Origin: Streptomyces virginiae
GTDB taxonomy: Bacteria > Actinomycetota > Actinomycetes > Streptomycetales > Streptomycetaceae
NCBI RefSeq assembly: GCF_000720455.1
Contig: NZ_JOAK01000004.1
Location: 256,512-320,511 of the forward strand
Reading direction: 5' to 3'
Length of the DNA: 64,000 bases
Positions 17,792 to 26,044 of the stretch are shown here, piece by piece. Both the position numbers and the translations under genes were made by a program. The notes beneath the pieces were generated by a model. The model ran no database searches. It worked only from the letters and a program-made list of their open reading frames with translations, and was not told the origin of the DNA. The stretch's first letter is position 1. Every line of letters starts with the position of its first letter.

Positions 17792-18841
17792 GTGGCCAGT
17801 CATCGAAAGCCCAGGCAGCGCCCGCTCTCCGGCGGCTCGGTACGGACCGCCGCCACCATCGCCCTCGCGGGCGCTGCCACCGCCACCGCCTTCGAAGGCA
17901 CCTCCCAGGCCGACCCCCGGCCCACCCCCGCCCAGATCAAGACGGAGGTGGACCGGCTCTACGAGGAGGCCGAGGCGGCGACCGAGCGGTACAACGGGGC
18001 GAAGGAGCAGGCCGACGACGCCGAACGGGCCCTGACCGGGCTGCGCGACGAGGCCGCCCGCAAGGCCGAGCAGCTCAACAGCGCCCGCAGCGCGCTCGGG
18101 ACGCTCGCCGCCTCCCAGTACCGCAGCGGCTCCCTGGGCACCGCCGTACAGCTCGCCCTGGCGGAGGACCCGCAGGAGTACCTCGCCCAGGCCTCCTTCA
18201 TCTCGCGCGCCGGGGAGCGCAACGCCGCCGGGATCACCACCGTGCGCCGCAAGCTGGACGAGGTGTCCAAGCTGCGCGAGCAGGCGTCGGGACGGCTCGC
18301 CGACCTGCGCACCCGGCAGGACGAACTCGCCGCCCACAAGGCCGAGGCCGAGGAGAAGCTCGCCGCCGCCAAACGGCTGCTGGCCAAGCTCACCGCCGAG
18401 GAACGGGCCGCCTACGAGGCCCAGGCGCCCGGCGCCGCCTCTGCGGCTCCCGCCGGCCCGGCCGCCCCCGCGCCCCCGCCGCCCGCCGACGGCTCCCGTG
18501 CGGCCCGCGCCGTGGCCTTCGCGTACGGATCGATCGGCAAGCCCTACGTGTGGGGCGCGACGGGGCCCGGCTCCTTCGACTGCTCGGGGCTGACCCAGGC
18601 GGCCTGGCGCTCGGCCGGGGTCTCGCTGCCCCGCACCACCTACACCCAGATCAACGCCGGCCGGCGGGTGTCCCGCGACCAGCTGGCCCCCGGTGACCTG
18701 GTGTTCTTCTACTCCGGGATCACGCACGTCGGCCTGTACGTCGGCAACGGCCAGATGGTCCACGCCCCGCGCCCGGGATCGACGGTCCGGCTGGCGCCGA
18801 TCGACTCGATGCCCTGGGCCGGCGCCTCCCGCCCGGCATAG
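17792..18841 (+). CDS. Secreted NlpC/P60 (C40) peptidoglycan hydrolase
   Basis: A 349-residue exported protein. A Sec-type N-terminus (basic start, then TAATIALAGAATATA) is followed by a coiled-coil domain (residues ~45-220, rich in Ala/Glu/Lys heptads), a Pro/Ala linker, and a C-terminal NlpC/P60 domain. The catalytic Cys is in GSFDCSGLTQAAW and the His in THVGLYVGNGQMVHAP. This is the RipA/RpfB-partner type of D,L-endopeptidase that cleaves stem peptides during growth and division. The GTG at 17792 is preceded by GAGG; no other in-frame start gives a better signal peptide. It is followed after 48 bp by a convergent gene. Confidence 0.9.
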   Translation: MASHRKPRQRPLSGGSVRTAATIALAGAATATAFEGTSQADPRPTPAQIKTEVDRLYEEAEAATERYNGAKEQADDAERALTGLRDEAARKAEQLNSARSALGTLAASQYRSGSLGTAVQLALAEDPQEYLAQASFISRAGERNAAGITTVRRKLDEVSKLREQASGRLADLRTRQDELAAHKAEAEEKLAAAKRLLAKLTAEERAAYEAQAPGAASAAPAGPAAPAPPPPADGSRAARAVAFAYGSIGKPYVWGATGPGSFDCSGLTQAAWRSAGVSLPRTTYTQINAGRRVSRDQLAPGDLVFFYSGITHVGLYVGNGQMVHAPRPGSTVRLAPIDSMPWAGASRPA

Positions 18842-18889
18842 CCCGCGCGGGCCCGCCGGGCGCAGCCCGCCTGGGCCGCCGTCGGAGCG

Positions 18890-19579
18890 CTACCCAGGGG
18901 TATTTCCGTAGGGCGGGGCATCCACGTAGGGGTGACAGAGCTCGAAGACATGGACCGGCACGCAGTCCGGATCGGCGTCCTTCTGCTCGGGTGGGCACTG
19001 TGTCGCCAGCGCGTAGAGCAGAACCCCGATCAGCACCAGGATCGCGACGCGGATCAGGCAGCCCGTCCGGCTCGGTGCGGAGGCCACCGACGTGCCCTTG
19101 GGCGGCGGCCGCTCCACCACCGTGCGCGGGGTGGCGGCTGATCTCAGCGGAAACTGCCGCCCGGCCTCGACCGTGAAGCCCTCCTCGTCACCGAGGAATC
19201 GTCGGTAGACGGCGATCGCCGTCTCGCGACAGGCGTCCAGATCGGCCGGATCCGGTGCGCCGACCTGGCCTTCGTCGCAGACGAATCCGTACATCAACTG
19301 GAGGGGGCGGCCGAACTCGTCCCGTGGTGCCTGCTCGATGTCGGCCGCAGTGACCTGGTGCGTCGTGTGCACGACCGTCAGGGGGCGTCCCGACCTGGTG
19401 ACCACCGGCACGACCTGCACCTGCTCCGCGACTGTGCCCGGCTTCACGAAATCGTCGAGGACCCCGTAATCGCCGTCGGCGAGGAGGAAGTCGGGGGCGA
19501 GCAGCGTCCGGTAGCCGCGGTAGCGTCCGCGAGCGACGAGGAACGGCCAGGCGGACCCGCCGTGTGAGGGGCCGTCCAT
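18890..19579 (-). CDS. Single-pass membrane protein paired with GTPase
   Basis: A 229-residue protein that I do not recognise. Residues 1-~165 are soluble with mixed alpha/beta character; a TM segment at ~174-193 (CLIRVAILVLIGVLLYALA) is followed by a short Cys-containing tail (C195, C206, C215). Its ATG comes one base after the stop of the GTPase gene (TGA-C-ATG), so the two are translationally coupled. The arrangement points to a membrane partner or substrate of the GTPase. There is no homologue nearby, and neither gene is part of the flanking operons. Confidence 0.7.
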   Translation of the reverse strand: MDGPSHGGSAWPFLVARGRYRGYRTLLAPDFLLADGDYGVLDDFVKPGTVAEQVQVVPVVTRSGRPLTVVHTTHQVTAADIEQAPRDEFGRPLQLMYGFVCDEGQVGAPDPADLDACRETAIAVYRRFLGDEEGFTVEAGRQFPLRSAATPRTVVERPPPKGTSVASAPSRTGCLIRVAILVLIGVLLYALATQCPPEQKDADPDCVPVHVFELCHPYVDAPPYGNTPG

Positions 19580-19580
19580 G

Positions 19581-20858
19581 TCAGGACAGCCTGGAGTGCG
19601 GCAACTGGTCTTCCAGGACCGCTACTTTCCGGCGCATGTCTTCGATGACCTGGCGCCGCGCGTCGCGGAACTGCTGATGGTCCCGCTCGGCCTGGCTCAG
19701 GTCCTCGTCCAGATGCCCTCGTGGCTCCCCGCGCCCCCCGCCCATGGAGTCGAGGAGCATGCTCATCACGGCGTTCCCCGTCAGTACGGCCGCCGAAGGA
19801 CCGAATGCGGCGACCATGGCCCTGCCTGCGGTCCGGCCGGCGAAGGTGACCAGGGAGGCGACCGCCTCCAACGGCGTCAGTTGGTTGCGTCGGTGTACCT
19901 CGGCGTGGAAGGCCATCCGGGCGTCCTCGTCGAGCCGGCCCTCCACCTGGGCGAACAGGTCGGGAACGACAGCCGACAACGGAACGTCCACGCGGGTGGG
20001 ATGCACCTTGCCCTCGGGCACTTTGACGACCCTCCCGGTGGAGTCGACGGTCGCGAATCCGGGGCCCACCGCGCTGACGGGGATGAGACGGACGACCCGG
20101 GAGCTGCCGTGGATCTTCACCAGCGACCGGAAGTGGTCGTTCGAGGTCAACAGGTCCTGTACGAGTTCCAGGCGGACCCTCTCGTCGGGGTGCACGTCAG
20201 CGAGCAGGTCCCACTTGGTGATGACGAAGCTGACGGGACATTCCGCCTCGAGCATGATCGGCACCAGGGCGTTGAGGGTCTGCTCGAGACGGACCTGCCC
20301 CTGGGGGGCACCGTCCAGGTGCTGGCGGATGTGGTTGCCGTCGATGATTCCGATCAACGCGTCAGCGCGCCGGATCTCGTCGAACAACCCTTCCTGCACC
20401 GTCGATCCGGGCGCCTGCGGCTCCGTCAGCAGTTCCCCCGCGTACTCCAGGTACTTCAGATGGAACATGGGCCGGGGCCGGACACCACTGGCGATCTGGG
20501 TCTTCACCGTGAACGTGAAGTGCCGCGTCTCCCCCTTCGCCGTTCCCGGCGGCCAGCCGGCTTCCCCAGACGTGTCCGCCATCTGGCTGAACCACTGATT
20601 GAGGTGCAGCACGTCATCCGGCGAGGCCTTGAGGAAATAGCTCTGGCCTGCCGGGGACTTGAGCCGGTGGTACATGCTCGCCAGCAGCAGCGTCTTGCCC
20701 GAGCCCTGCAAGCCCAGCGCCACGACCTGGAACGTCGGAGGGGCTTCCTCGAGTTCGAACCCGGGGCGGTTCCTGTTCCGCCTCTCCGCCACACGTTTGC
20801 GCCACGCCACGAACGCGATGAGGAGCAGGACCAGAACGACGAACGTTGTGACCAACAT
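19581..20858 (-). CDS. Membrane-anchored TRAFAC-type GTPase
   Basis: A 425-residue P-loop protein. One N-terminal TM segment starts at residue 1 (MLVTTFVVLVLLLIAFVAW) and is followed by a basic stretch. G1 is GLQGSGKT; the G3 region reads LKYLEYAGE without the canonical DxxG; G4 is TKWD (VSFVITKWDLL) and G5 is VSAVG. The C-terminus has Ala/Gly-rich helices and a charged coiled coil (LSQAERDHQQFRDARRQ). I infer a GTPase of the TRAFAC class, possibly related to the double-GTPase proteins of bacterial conflict systems. The ATG at 20858 with GGAGA upstream is preferred to a GTG at 20891, because it puts the TM segment at the N-terminus. It leads the two-gene unit with 18890-19579. Confidence 0.72.
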   Translation of the reverse strand: MLVTTFVVLVLLLIAFVAWRKRVAERRNRNRPGFELEEAPPTFQVVALGLQGSGKTLLLASMYHRLKSPAGQSYFLKASPDDVLHLNQWFSQMADTSGEAGWPPGTAKGETRHFTFTVKTQIASGVRPRPMFHLKYLEYAGELLTEPQAPGSTVQEGLFDEIRRADALIGIIDGNHIRQHLDGAPQGQVRLEQTLNALVPIMLEAECPVSFVITKWDLLADVHPDERVRLELVQDLLTSNDHFRSLVKIHGSSRVVRLIPVSAVGPGFATVDSTGRVVKVPEGKVHPTRVDVPLSAVVPDLFAQVEGRLDEDARMAFHAEVHRRNQLTPLEAVASLVTFAGRTAGRAMVAAFGPSAAVLTGNAVMSMLLDSMGGGRGEPRGHLDEDLSQAERDHQQFRDARRQVIEDMRRKVAVLEDQLPHSRLS

Positions 20859-21031
20859 GGCTCTCCGTCCTGGCAGCCGGATCACGGCCACCGCATGAAC
20901 GGGAGTGGGACCGCCGGGCGCTCGTGGACGGGCCTGGAGCTGGAGGGTGGGAGAGGGGCCGGGACAGCGCGCCCGAAGGCCTCATGCTCCCAGTGCTTCA
21001 CGTCCCCAAAGGGCACCGCTCTCCCTTCCAT

Positions 21032-21083
21032 TTTCCCCGACCGGCCCCGACCCGGCCAGTCGGGACGGGGCCGGTCGGGGAAA
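21032..21083. terminator. 18-bp perfect inverted repeat downstream of esterase gene
   Basis: Bases 21032-21049 (TTTCCCCGACCGGCCCCG) and 21066-21083 are exact reverse complements, separated by 16 nt. Read on the minus strand it lies 43 bp after the esterase stop and its A/T-ended arms give it terminator character. Its size also raises the possibility of a mobile or operator dyad. Confidence 0.7.
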
Positions 21084-21125
21084 CGAACACCGGGAGGAGC
21101 CGGAAGGAAGCCGGTCGCCCCGGCC

Positions 21126-22229
21126 CTAGGGGGCCTTGACCACGCCGCTCAGCCAGCCGAAGGTCTGCGGCAGCTGCTTGGACCACGATTCGAGGTTGTG
21201 TCCGCCGACGACCTTCTCGGCATGGACGACGGTGGGCTTCTGAGCGATCCCCTTGAGGTCCATGCCCGACAGGTAGCCGTCCTGCTCCGCGCCCGACAGC
21301 CACAGCGACACGGCCGGTGGGGCCGGCTGCGCCTTGAGGATGTTCTTCAGGTTGTGGGCGGTCCGCGTCTGCGGGTCCTGTGCGACGAGCGAGGTGGGTT
21401 CCTGGCCGGGGTCGTTGTAGCCGGACAGGGAAACGGCCGCGCTGTAGCGGTCGGGGTGGGAGATGGCCAGCTTGGCGGCGCAGTAGGCGCCGGCCGAGTA
21501 CCCGGCCACGCCCCAGGTGCGGGCCTCGTCGGAGGCACGGAAGTTGTCCACGACCATCTTGCGGACGTCGACGCTGAACCAGCTGTCGGCGTTGACCTTG
21601 CCGGGAAGGTTGGCGCAGCCGGTGTCGCCGTTGCCCACCAGCATGGCGCGCGGCGAGACGAGGATGAACGGCTGCACCTTGCCGCTCTTCATCAGCGGCT
21701 CCAGCACCTCGTGCGCCTTGAGCCCCTGGAACCAGGACTTGCCCGTCCCCGGTATGCCCGGGATCAGCTCGACGACCGGGAACTTCTTGTCCTTGTAGGC
21801 GGGGTCGTCGTACTGCGGCGGCAGCCACACCAGGACGTCGCCCTTGACCCCGGAGATCTTGCCGTCCAGCTCGGTCTTCTGGACCCGCCCGCCCAGCCCC
21901 TCGACGGGCTGGAAGGCCTGCTTGACCTTCGGAGCCTCTTCGACCTTCTTTCCGCCGAGCCCGTCCGGACCGAGGTCGGGGGCCGCCGTGACGTACTTGC
22001 CGGTGCCGAGCAGGTCGTCCCACGAGTTGTAGAAGTGCTCGGCCCTGTTGACGGCGACGAACACCACGGCGACGGCTGTGACCTGTGCGAACACCACCAT
22101 CAGGAAGCGCAGGGCGGTACGTACGACGGCGGGGCCGCGCACCTTGCTCCACACGGCCAGGGGCAGGATGACGGCGATCGCGGTCAGCGCGATCACCGTG
22201 GCGAAGAAAGGTGTCCCGGTCAGGCTCAT
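21126..22229 (-). CDS. Membrane-anchored alpha/beta-hydrolase esterase
   Basis: A protein of 367 residues. Two TM segments lie at the N-terminus (~8-27 and ~40-62), then an extracytoplasmic alpha/beta-hydrolase domain of the esterase D/Fes/antigen-85 type: LVWLPPQYDDP, ELIPGIPGTG, and the nucleophile elbow GYSAGAY with Ser. The C-terminal VVGGHNLESW supplies the probable catalytic His. Such proteins are often called putative esterases and may act on cell-envelope esters or siderophores; the substrate is unknown. ATG 22229 is chosen; a GTG codon directly before it is an alternative. Confidence 0.82.
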   Translation of the reverse strand: MSLTGTPFFATVIALTAIAVILPLAVWSKVRGPAVVRTALRFLMVVFAQVTAVAVVFVAVNRAEHFYNSWDDLLGTGKYVTAAPDLGPDGLGGKKVEEAPKVKQAFQPVEGLGGRVQKTELDGKISGVKGDVLVWLPPQYDDPAYKDKKFPVVELIPGIPGTGKSWFQGLKAHEVLEPLMKSGKVQPFILVSPRAMLVGNGDTGCANLPGKVNADSWFSVDVRKMVVDNFRASDEARTWGVAGYSAGAYCAAKLAISHPDRYSAAVSLSGYNDPGQEPTSLVAQDPQTRTAHNLKNILKAQPAPPAVSLWLSGAEQDGYLSGMDLKGIAQKPTVVHAEKVVGGHNLESWSKQLPQTFGWLSGVVKAP

Positions 22230-22274
22230 CACGCCACCGTAGAGGGCGGCACGCCGGTCCCCGGTTGCCCGGTC

Positions 22275-22303
22275 GACCTGCGGTTTCGGTCACACCGCAG
22301 GTC
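22275..22303. terminator. Hairpin between response regulator and esterase genes
   Basis: GACCTGCGGT (22275-22284) and ACCGCAGGTC (22294-22303) are exact inverted repeats with a 9-nt loop. Located 65 bp downstream of the response-regulator stop and upstream of the esterase start on the same strand, it could terminate the former or regulate the latter. A weaker dyad TCGGAC-N7-GTCCGA lies at 22329-22347. Confidence 0.55.
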
Positions 22304-22367
22304 AACGGCACACGGTGCGGGGCAGCCCTCGGACGTCAGGTGTCCGACATCACGCGGGCCCCACGCG

Positions 22368-23066
22368 TCACACCAGTCGTCGGGCCGTCGCCCAGCGGGT
22401 CAGCTCGTGCCGGTTGGAGAGCTGGAGCTTGCGCAGCACCGCCGAGACGTGCGACTCCACCGTCTTCACCGAGATGAAGAGCTGCTTGGCGATCTCCTTG
22501 TACGCGTACCCGCGCGCGATCAGCCGGAGCACCTCGCGCTCGCGCTGCGTGAGCCGGTCCAGGTCCTCGTCCACCGGCGGCGCGTCGGTCGAGGCGAACG
22601 CGTCGAGCACGAAGCCGGCCAGGCGCGGCGAGAACACCGCGTCCCCGTCCTGCACGCGGAAGACGGAGTCCACCAGGTCGGTGCCGGTGATGGTCTTGGT
22701 GACGTACCCGCGCGCGCCGCCCCGGATGACGCCGATGACGTCCTCGGCCGCGTCCGACACCGACAGCGCGAGGAACCGCACCGGGTTCTCGGCGGCCGCC
22801 ATCAGCGGGGCGCAGCGCCGCAGCACCTCGACGCCGCCGCCGCCGGGCAGGTGCACGTCGAGGAGGACCACCTCGGGCCGGGTGGCCGTGATGACGGTGA
22901 CGGCCTGGTCGACGTCGGCGGCCTCACCGACGACCTCCACGCCGGTCCGGTCGGTCTCGCCGATCTCGGCCTGCACCCCGGTGCGGAACATCCTGTGGTC
23001 GTCGACGAGCACCACCCGGACGCGCCTGGTCTCCCCCACGCCTGCGTTCTTCTCGTCCTCGGTCAT
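22368..23066 (-). CDS. NarL/LuxR-type response regulator
   Basis: A 232-residue response regulator. The receiver domain has VDDHRMFRTG with acidic pair D22/D23, the phospho-acceptor D70 in VVLLDVHLPG and the conserved Lys in YVTKTI. The C-terminal LuxR helix-turn-helix reads LTQREREVLRLIARGYAYKE then FISVKTVESHVSAVLRKL. Its ATG overlaps the TGA of the sensor kinase gene (ATGA), so it is the coupled partner of that kinase. The likely targets are envelope-stress genes such as the nearby divergent PspC/LiaF-like gene (inference). Confidence 0.93.
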   Translation of the reverse strand: MTEDEKNAGVGETRRVRVVLVDDHRMFRTGVQAEIGETDRTGVEVVGEAADVDQAVTVITATRPEVVLLDVHLPGGGGVEVLRRCAPLMAAAENPVRFLALSVSDAAEDVIGVIRGGARGYVTKTITGTDLVDSVFRVQDGDAVFSPRLAGFVLDAFASTDAPPVDEDLDRLTQREREVLRLIARGYAYKEIAKQLFISVKTVESHVSAVLRKLQLSNRHELTRWATARRLV

Positions 23067-24373
23067 GCCGCGTTCGCCGCCCTCTCCATCTCCAGCTCGA
23101 CTTCCGTGCCGCCGTCGGGCGCGGACCGCAGTCGTGCGGTCCCGCCGTTGCGCTGCATCCGGCCGATGATCGATTCTCGTACGCCCATGCGGTCGTCGGG
23201 TACCGCGTCGATGTCGAAGCCCGGCCCCCGGTCCCGTACGGACACGAACACCGTCTGGCCCTCCACCTCGGCGTACACCTGCACCGGCCCGCCCTCGCCA
23301 CCGTACTTGGCGGCATTGACCATCGCCTCGCGTGCGGCCTGGACCTGTGCGCCCAGCTTCTCGTCGAGCGGGCAGTCGCCGACGACGACGACCTCGATGG
23401 GCACGCCGTGGTGGTCCTCGACCTCGGCCGCGGTCTTCTTCACGGCCTCCGCCAGGGTGGCGGGCTCCTCGGCCTCGTCCTTGCCGGTGCCCTCGGGCTT
23501 GTACAGCCAGTTGCGCAGCTCGCGTTCCTGGGCCCGTGCGAGGCGGCGCACCTCGCCCACGTCCTCCGCGTTGCGCTGGATCAGGGTGAGGGTGTGCAGC
23601 ACCGAGTCGTGCACGTGGGCGGCGACCTCGGCGCGTTCCTGGGCGCGGATGCGCATCAGCCGTTCCTCGGAGAGGTCCTGGGTCATCCGGATCAGCCAGG
23701 GGCCGGCGAGCAGGGCCACGCCGACGAGGACGGCGAGGGTGGCGGTGAGGACGTTGCCGAGCTGCGCGGCGGAGCCCCGTACGACGATGAAGACGGTGAG
23801 GCCCACACCGACCAGGGCGACCCCGGCGAGCGCGCGGGCGGCCTGGAAGAGGCGCCCGTGCCGGCCGGCGGCTGTGGTCCAGTGGGCGCGGCGGGCGTTG
23901 TCGGCCTGCCGCCATACGAGGACCACCCCGGCCCCGACCAGCAGCGTCGGCCATACGTAGCGCCCGGACTCGCCGCCCAGCTGGACCTTGGAGATGAAGA
24001 TGCCCGCGCCGATGAACAGGGCGATCAGCGCGGTGATCTGCCCGCGGTCCGGTTTGCGCAGCCGGCGGGTGCCGTCGGGGAGGGACTCGAAGAAGGAGCG
24101 GTGCCCCGCGCGGCCGCCCACGCCGAGCGGTACGAACACCCAGAACGCGGCGTAGAGCAGCACGCCCAGTCCGTCGCCCCACATGAACAGCAGGAGGAAC
24201 GCCAGCCGGACCCAGCCCACGGGCAGCCCGAGGTGCCCGGCCAGTCCGCGCGCGACACCGCCCAGCATCCGGCCGTCGGCGCTCCGGTAGAGCTTGCGCT
24301 GCGGCGGGTCGTCGGCGTCCGGGGCGTGCGGTGGGCGGGAGGCGGCGGCTACGGGCATGTCACCAAGGGTCAC
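23063..24373 (-). CDS. PspC-domain sensor histidine kinase
   Basis: A 436-residue HisKA_3-type kinase. Residues ~25-85 form a PspC domain (KLYRSADGRMLGGVARGLAGHLG followed by a hydrophobic helix), then several TM segments to ~228. The dimerisation box is EVAAHVHDSVLHTL with H255-D256 in the phospho-acceptor position, and the ATPase domain has REAMVNAAKYG and DRGPGFDID. A PspC domain on the kinase suggests sensing of membrane stress, as in LiaS-type systems. The GTG at 24373 is the longest start; ATG 24358 is also possible. It is divergent from another PspC gene and coupled to the response-regulator gene. Confidence 0.92.
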   Translation of the reverse strand: MTLGDMPVAAASRPPHAPDADDPPQRKLYRSADGRMLGGVARGLAGHLGLPVGWVRLAFLLLFMWGDGLGVLLYAAFWVFVPLGVGGRAGHRSFFESLPDGTRRLRKPDRGQITALIALFIGAGIFISKVQLGGESGRYVWPTLLVGAGVVLVWRQADNARRAHWTTAAGRHGRLFQAARALAGVALVGVGLTVFIVVRGSAAQLGNVLTATLAVLVGVALLAGPWLIRMTQDLSEERLMRIRAQERAEVAAHVHDSVLHTLTLIQRNAEDVGEVRRLARAQERELRNWLYKPEGTGKDEAEEPATLAEAVKKTAAEVEDHHGVPIEVVVVGDCPLDEKLGAQVQAAREAMVNAAKYGGEGGPVQVYAEVEGQTVFVSVRDRGPGFDIDAVPDDRMGVRESIIGRMQRNGGTARLRSAPDGGTEVELEMERAANAA

Positions 24374-24489
24374 ATGGCGGGCCGCGGCCCGGCATCAGGG
24401 CATCCCCCCACTTCTGCCCGGGAGATTTCAGGGTTGCGCCAGGGTAGGGCCGGATTCCCGGCAGCCGCGCCGCCCGTCACCATGGACGC

Positions 24490-25833
24490 ATGACCGAAGT
24501 ACACGATGCCCCGCCGCAGGCACCCGGGGCGCCCCGGGGAGCCGAAGCCCGGCCGTCCCTGCGCCGCAGCAAGCGCGACAAGGTCCTCGCGGGCGTGTGC
24601 GGCGGTCTGGGCCGGTACTTCGACCTGGACCCGGTGGTGTTCCGGATCGTCCTGGGCGTCCTCGCGGTCACCGGCGGCGTCGGCCTGATCTTCTACGGCT
24701 TCGCGTGGCTGCTGCTCCCGCAGGAGGGCGAGGAGGACAGCGAGGCGAAGAAGCTGCTGACGGGCCGGGTCGAAGGGGCGACGCTGGCGGCGGTGTTCGC
24801 CGCCCTGGTGGGCTGTGCGCTGTTCCTGTCGATGCTGGACAACGGCGCCCTGGCGGTCTTCTCGGTGCTGGTGGTCCTGGCGCTCGGCGGTGCCTCGTAC
24901 TGGTCGCAGCGGCGGCGGCAGGCGGCCCCGCCCGAGACGGAGGCACCCGCCCCGGGCGGGGCCGCGCCCCGCGCCGCGCACGGGCCGGCGGCCCCGCCCG
25001 AGACGAAGGCGCCGCCCGCCCCGGGCGCCCCTTCCTGGTGGCGGGACCCGCTGGTCAAGGACGGCACCACCGGCCCCGTCGGCGCGACCGGATACCTGTG
25101 GGGGCCCGACGACGCCGCCGGCCCGGCGGAGCCCGACGCGGCCGGCGCCGCGGACGCGGCCGTACGGCGGCCCGCCGCCGCCCGGGTCCGGGGGCGCGGC
25201 GGCATCGGCGGCCGGGTGTTCGTGCTGGCGCTGCTGGCCGGGGCCGTCGGTACCGCGGCCGACTGGGAGGGCAGCCCGCTGGGCGAGGCCCTGCAGACCG
25301 GGCTCGCCGCCGCGCTGATCGTCTTCGGCCTCGGCCTCGCGGTCAGCTCCCTGCTGGGGCGCACCGGCTTCGGCACCGTCGTGCTGGCCGTGATCACCGC
25401 GGGCCTGCTCGCGGGCGCGGCGGCGCTGCCGCGCGAGATCGGCACCGACTGGCAGGAGGTCGAGTGGCGTCCGGCCGCCGTGGCCGACGTACGGCCCGTG
25501 TACGAGGCGGGCACCGGGCTGGCGACCTTGGACCTGAGCCGCCTGGACGTGCCGAAGGGCACCAGCGTGTCCGTCAGCGCCTCCGTCGACGCGGGCCGGC
25601 TCAAGGTCCTCCTGCCCCGGGAGGTCACCGCCGAGGCGGACGTCACCGTCCGGCGCCTCGGCGACATCCAGCTGCCCGGCGACTACGCGGGCCGCATCGA
25701 GCGGGCCGGGCCGGGGCGGCAGAACCGGACGGCGACCCTCGCGCCGCCCGCCGGCACCGAGACCGGCGGGACGATCGAGCTGGACCTCAATGCGGGAATC
25801 GGACAGGTGGAGGTGGCCCGTGCGGCGTCATGA
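24490..25833 (+). CDS. PspC-domain, LiaF-like membrane protein
   Basis: A 447-residue protein. Residues ~22-78 are a PspC domain (LRRSKRDKVLAGVCGGLGRYF and a TM helix), then two further hydrophobic segments (~97-115 and ~118-135), a Pro/Ala-rich linker, more TM helices (~235-312) and a C-terminal beta-rich domain (GLATLDLSRLDV, GRLKVLLPREV) resembling the LiaF/DUF2154 fold. LiaF-type proteins act as negative modulators of LiaRS-like two-component systems (family knowledge). The divergent neighbour is a PspC kinase with its regulator, so this is probably a three-component membrane-stress module. Confidence 0.85.
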   Translation: MTEVHDAPPQAPGAPRGAEARPSLRRSKRDKVLAGVCGGLGRYFDLDPVVFRIVLGVLAVTGGVGLIFYGFAWLLLPQEGEEDSEAKKLLTGRVEGATLAAVFAALVGCALFLSMLDNGALAVFSVLVVLALGGASYWSQRRRQAAPPETEAPAPGGAAPRAAHGPAAPPETKAPPAPGAPSWWRDPLVKDGTTGPVGATGYLWGPDDAAGPAEPDAAGAADAAVRRPAAARVRGRGGIGGRVFVLALLAGAVGTAADWEGSPLGEALQTGLAAALIVFGLGLAVSSLLGRTGFGTVVLAVITAGLLAGAAALPREIGTDWQEVEWRPAAVADVRPVYEAGTGLATLDLSRLDVPKGTSVSVSASVDAGRLKVLLPREVTAEADVTVRRLGDIQLPGDYAGRIERAGPGRQNRTATLAPPAGTETGGTIELDLNAGIGQVEVARAAS

Positions 25834-26044
25834 GTTCCAGCCGGGACGGCTGATCGCGGGCCTGGTCCTGCTGCTGGCGGGCGTGCTCTACCTGGTCGAG
25901 ACCACCGGTGAGGCCGACATGCCGTGGTACGCGGTCATCCCGATGACCGCGGGCGGGCTGACACTGGCCGCGCTGGTGGGGCTGGTGACCTACGCGGTGC
26001 GCCGGGACCGGCGCGACCGGATCTCCGAGTCCAGCGACAGGTAG
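25820..26044 (+). CDS. Small two-helix membrane protein
   Basis: A 74-residue protein from a GTG at 25820 (MRRHEFQPGRLIAGLVLLLA) with GGTGGAGGTGG just upstream. It overlaps the end of the PspC gene and is probably translationally coupled. Two TM segments (~9-27 and ~36-57) end in a very basic tail. The function is unknown; its position suggests a component of the PspC/LiaF-like module. The last 55 bp overlap the 3' end of the convergent DoxX gene. Confidence 0.75.
   Translation: MRRHEFQPGRLIAGLVLLLAGVLYLVETTGEADMPWYAVIPMTAGGLTLAALVGLVTYAVRRDRRDRISESSDR

Noticed and set aside
19578..23960. A 1460-codon open frame on the plus strand
   Set aside because: It runs opposite to several clear genes (GTPase, esterase, response regulator, kinase). 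Its Arg/Gly/Ala/His-rich composition is typical of antisense frames in high-GC DNA.
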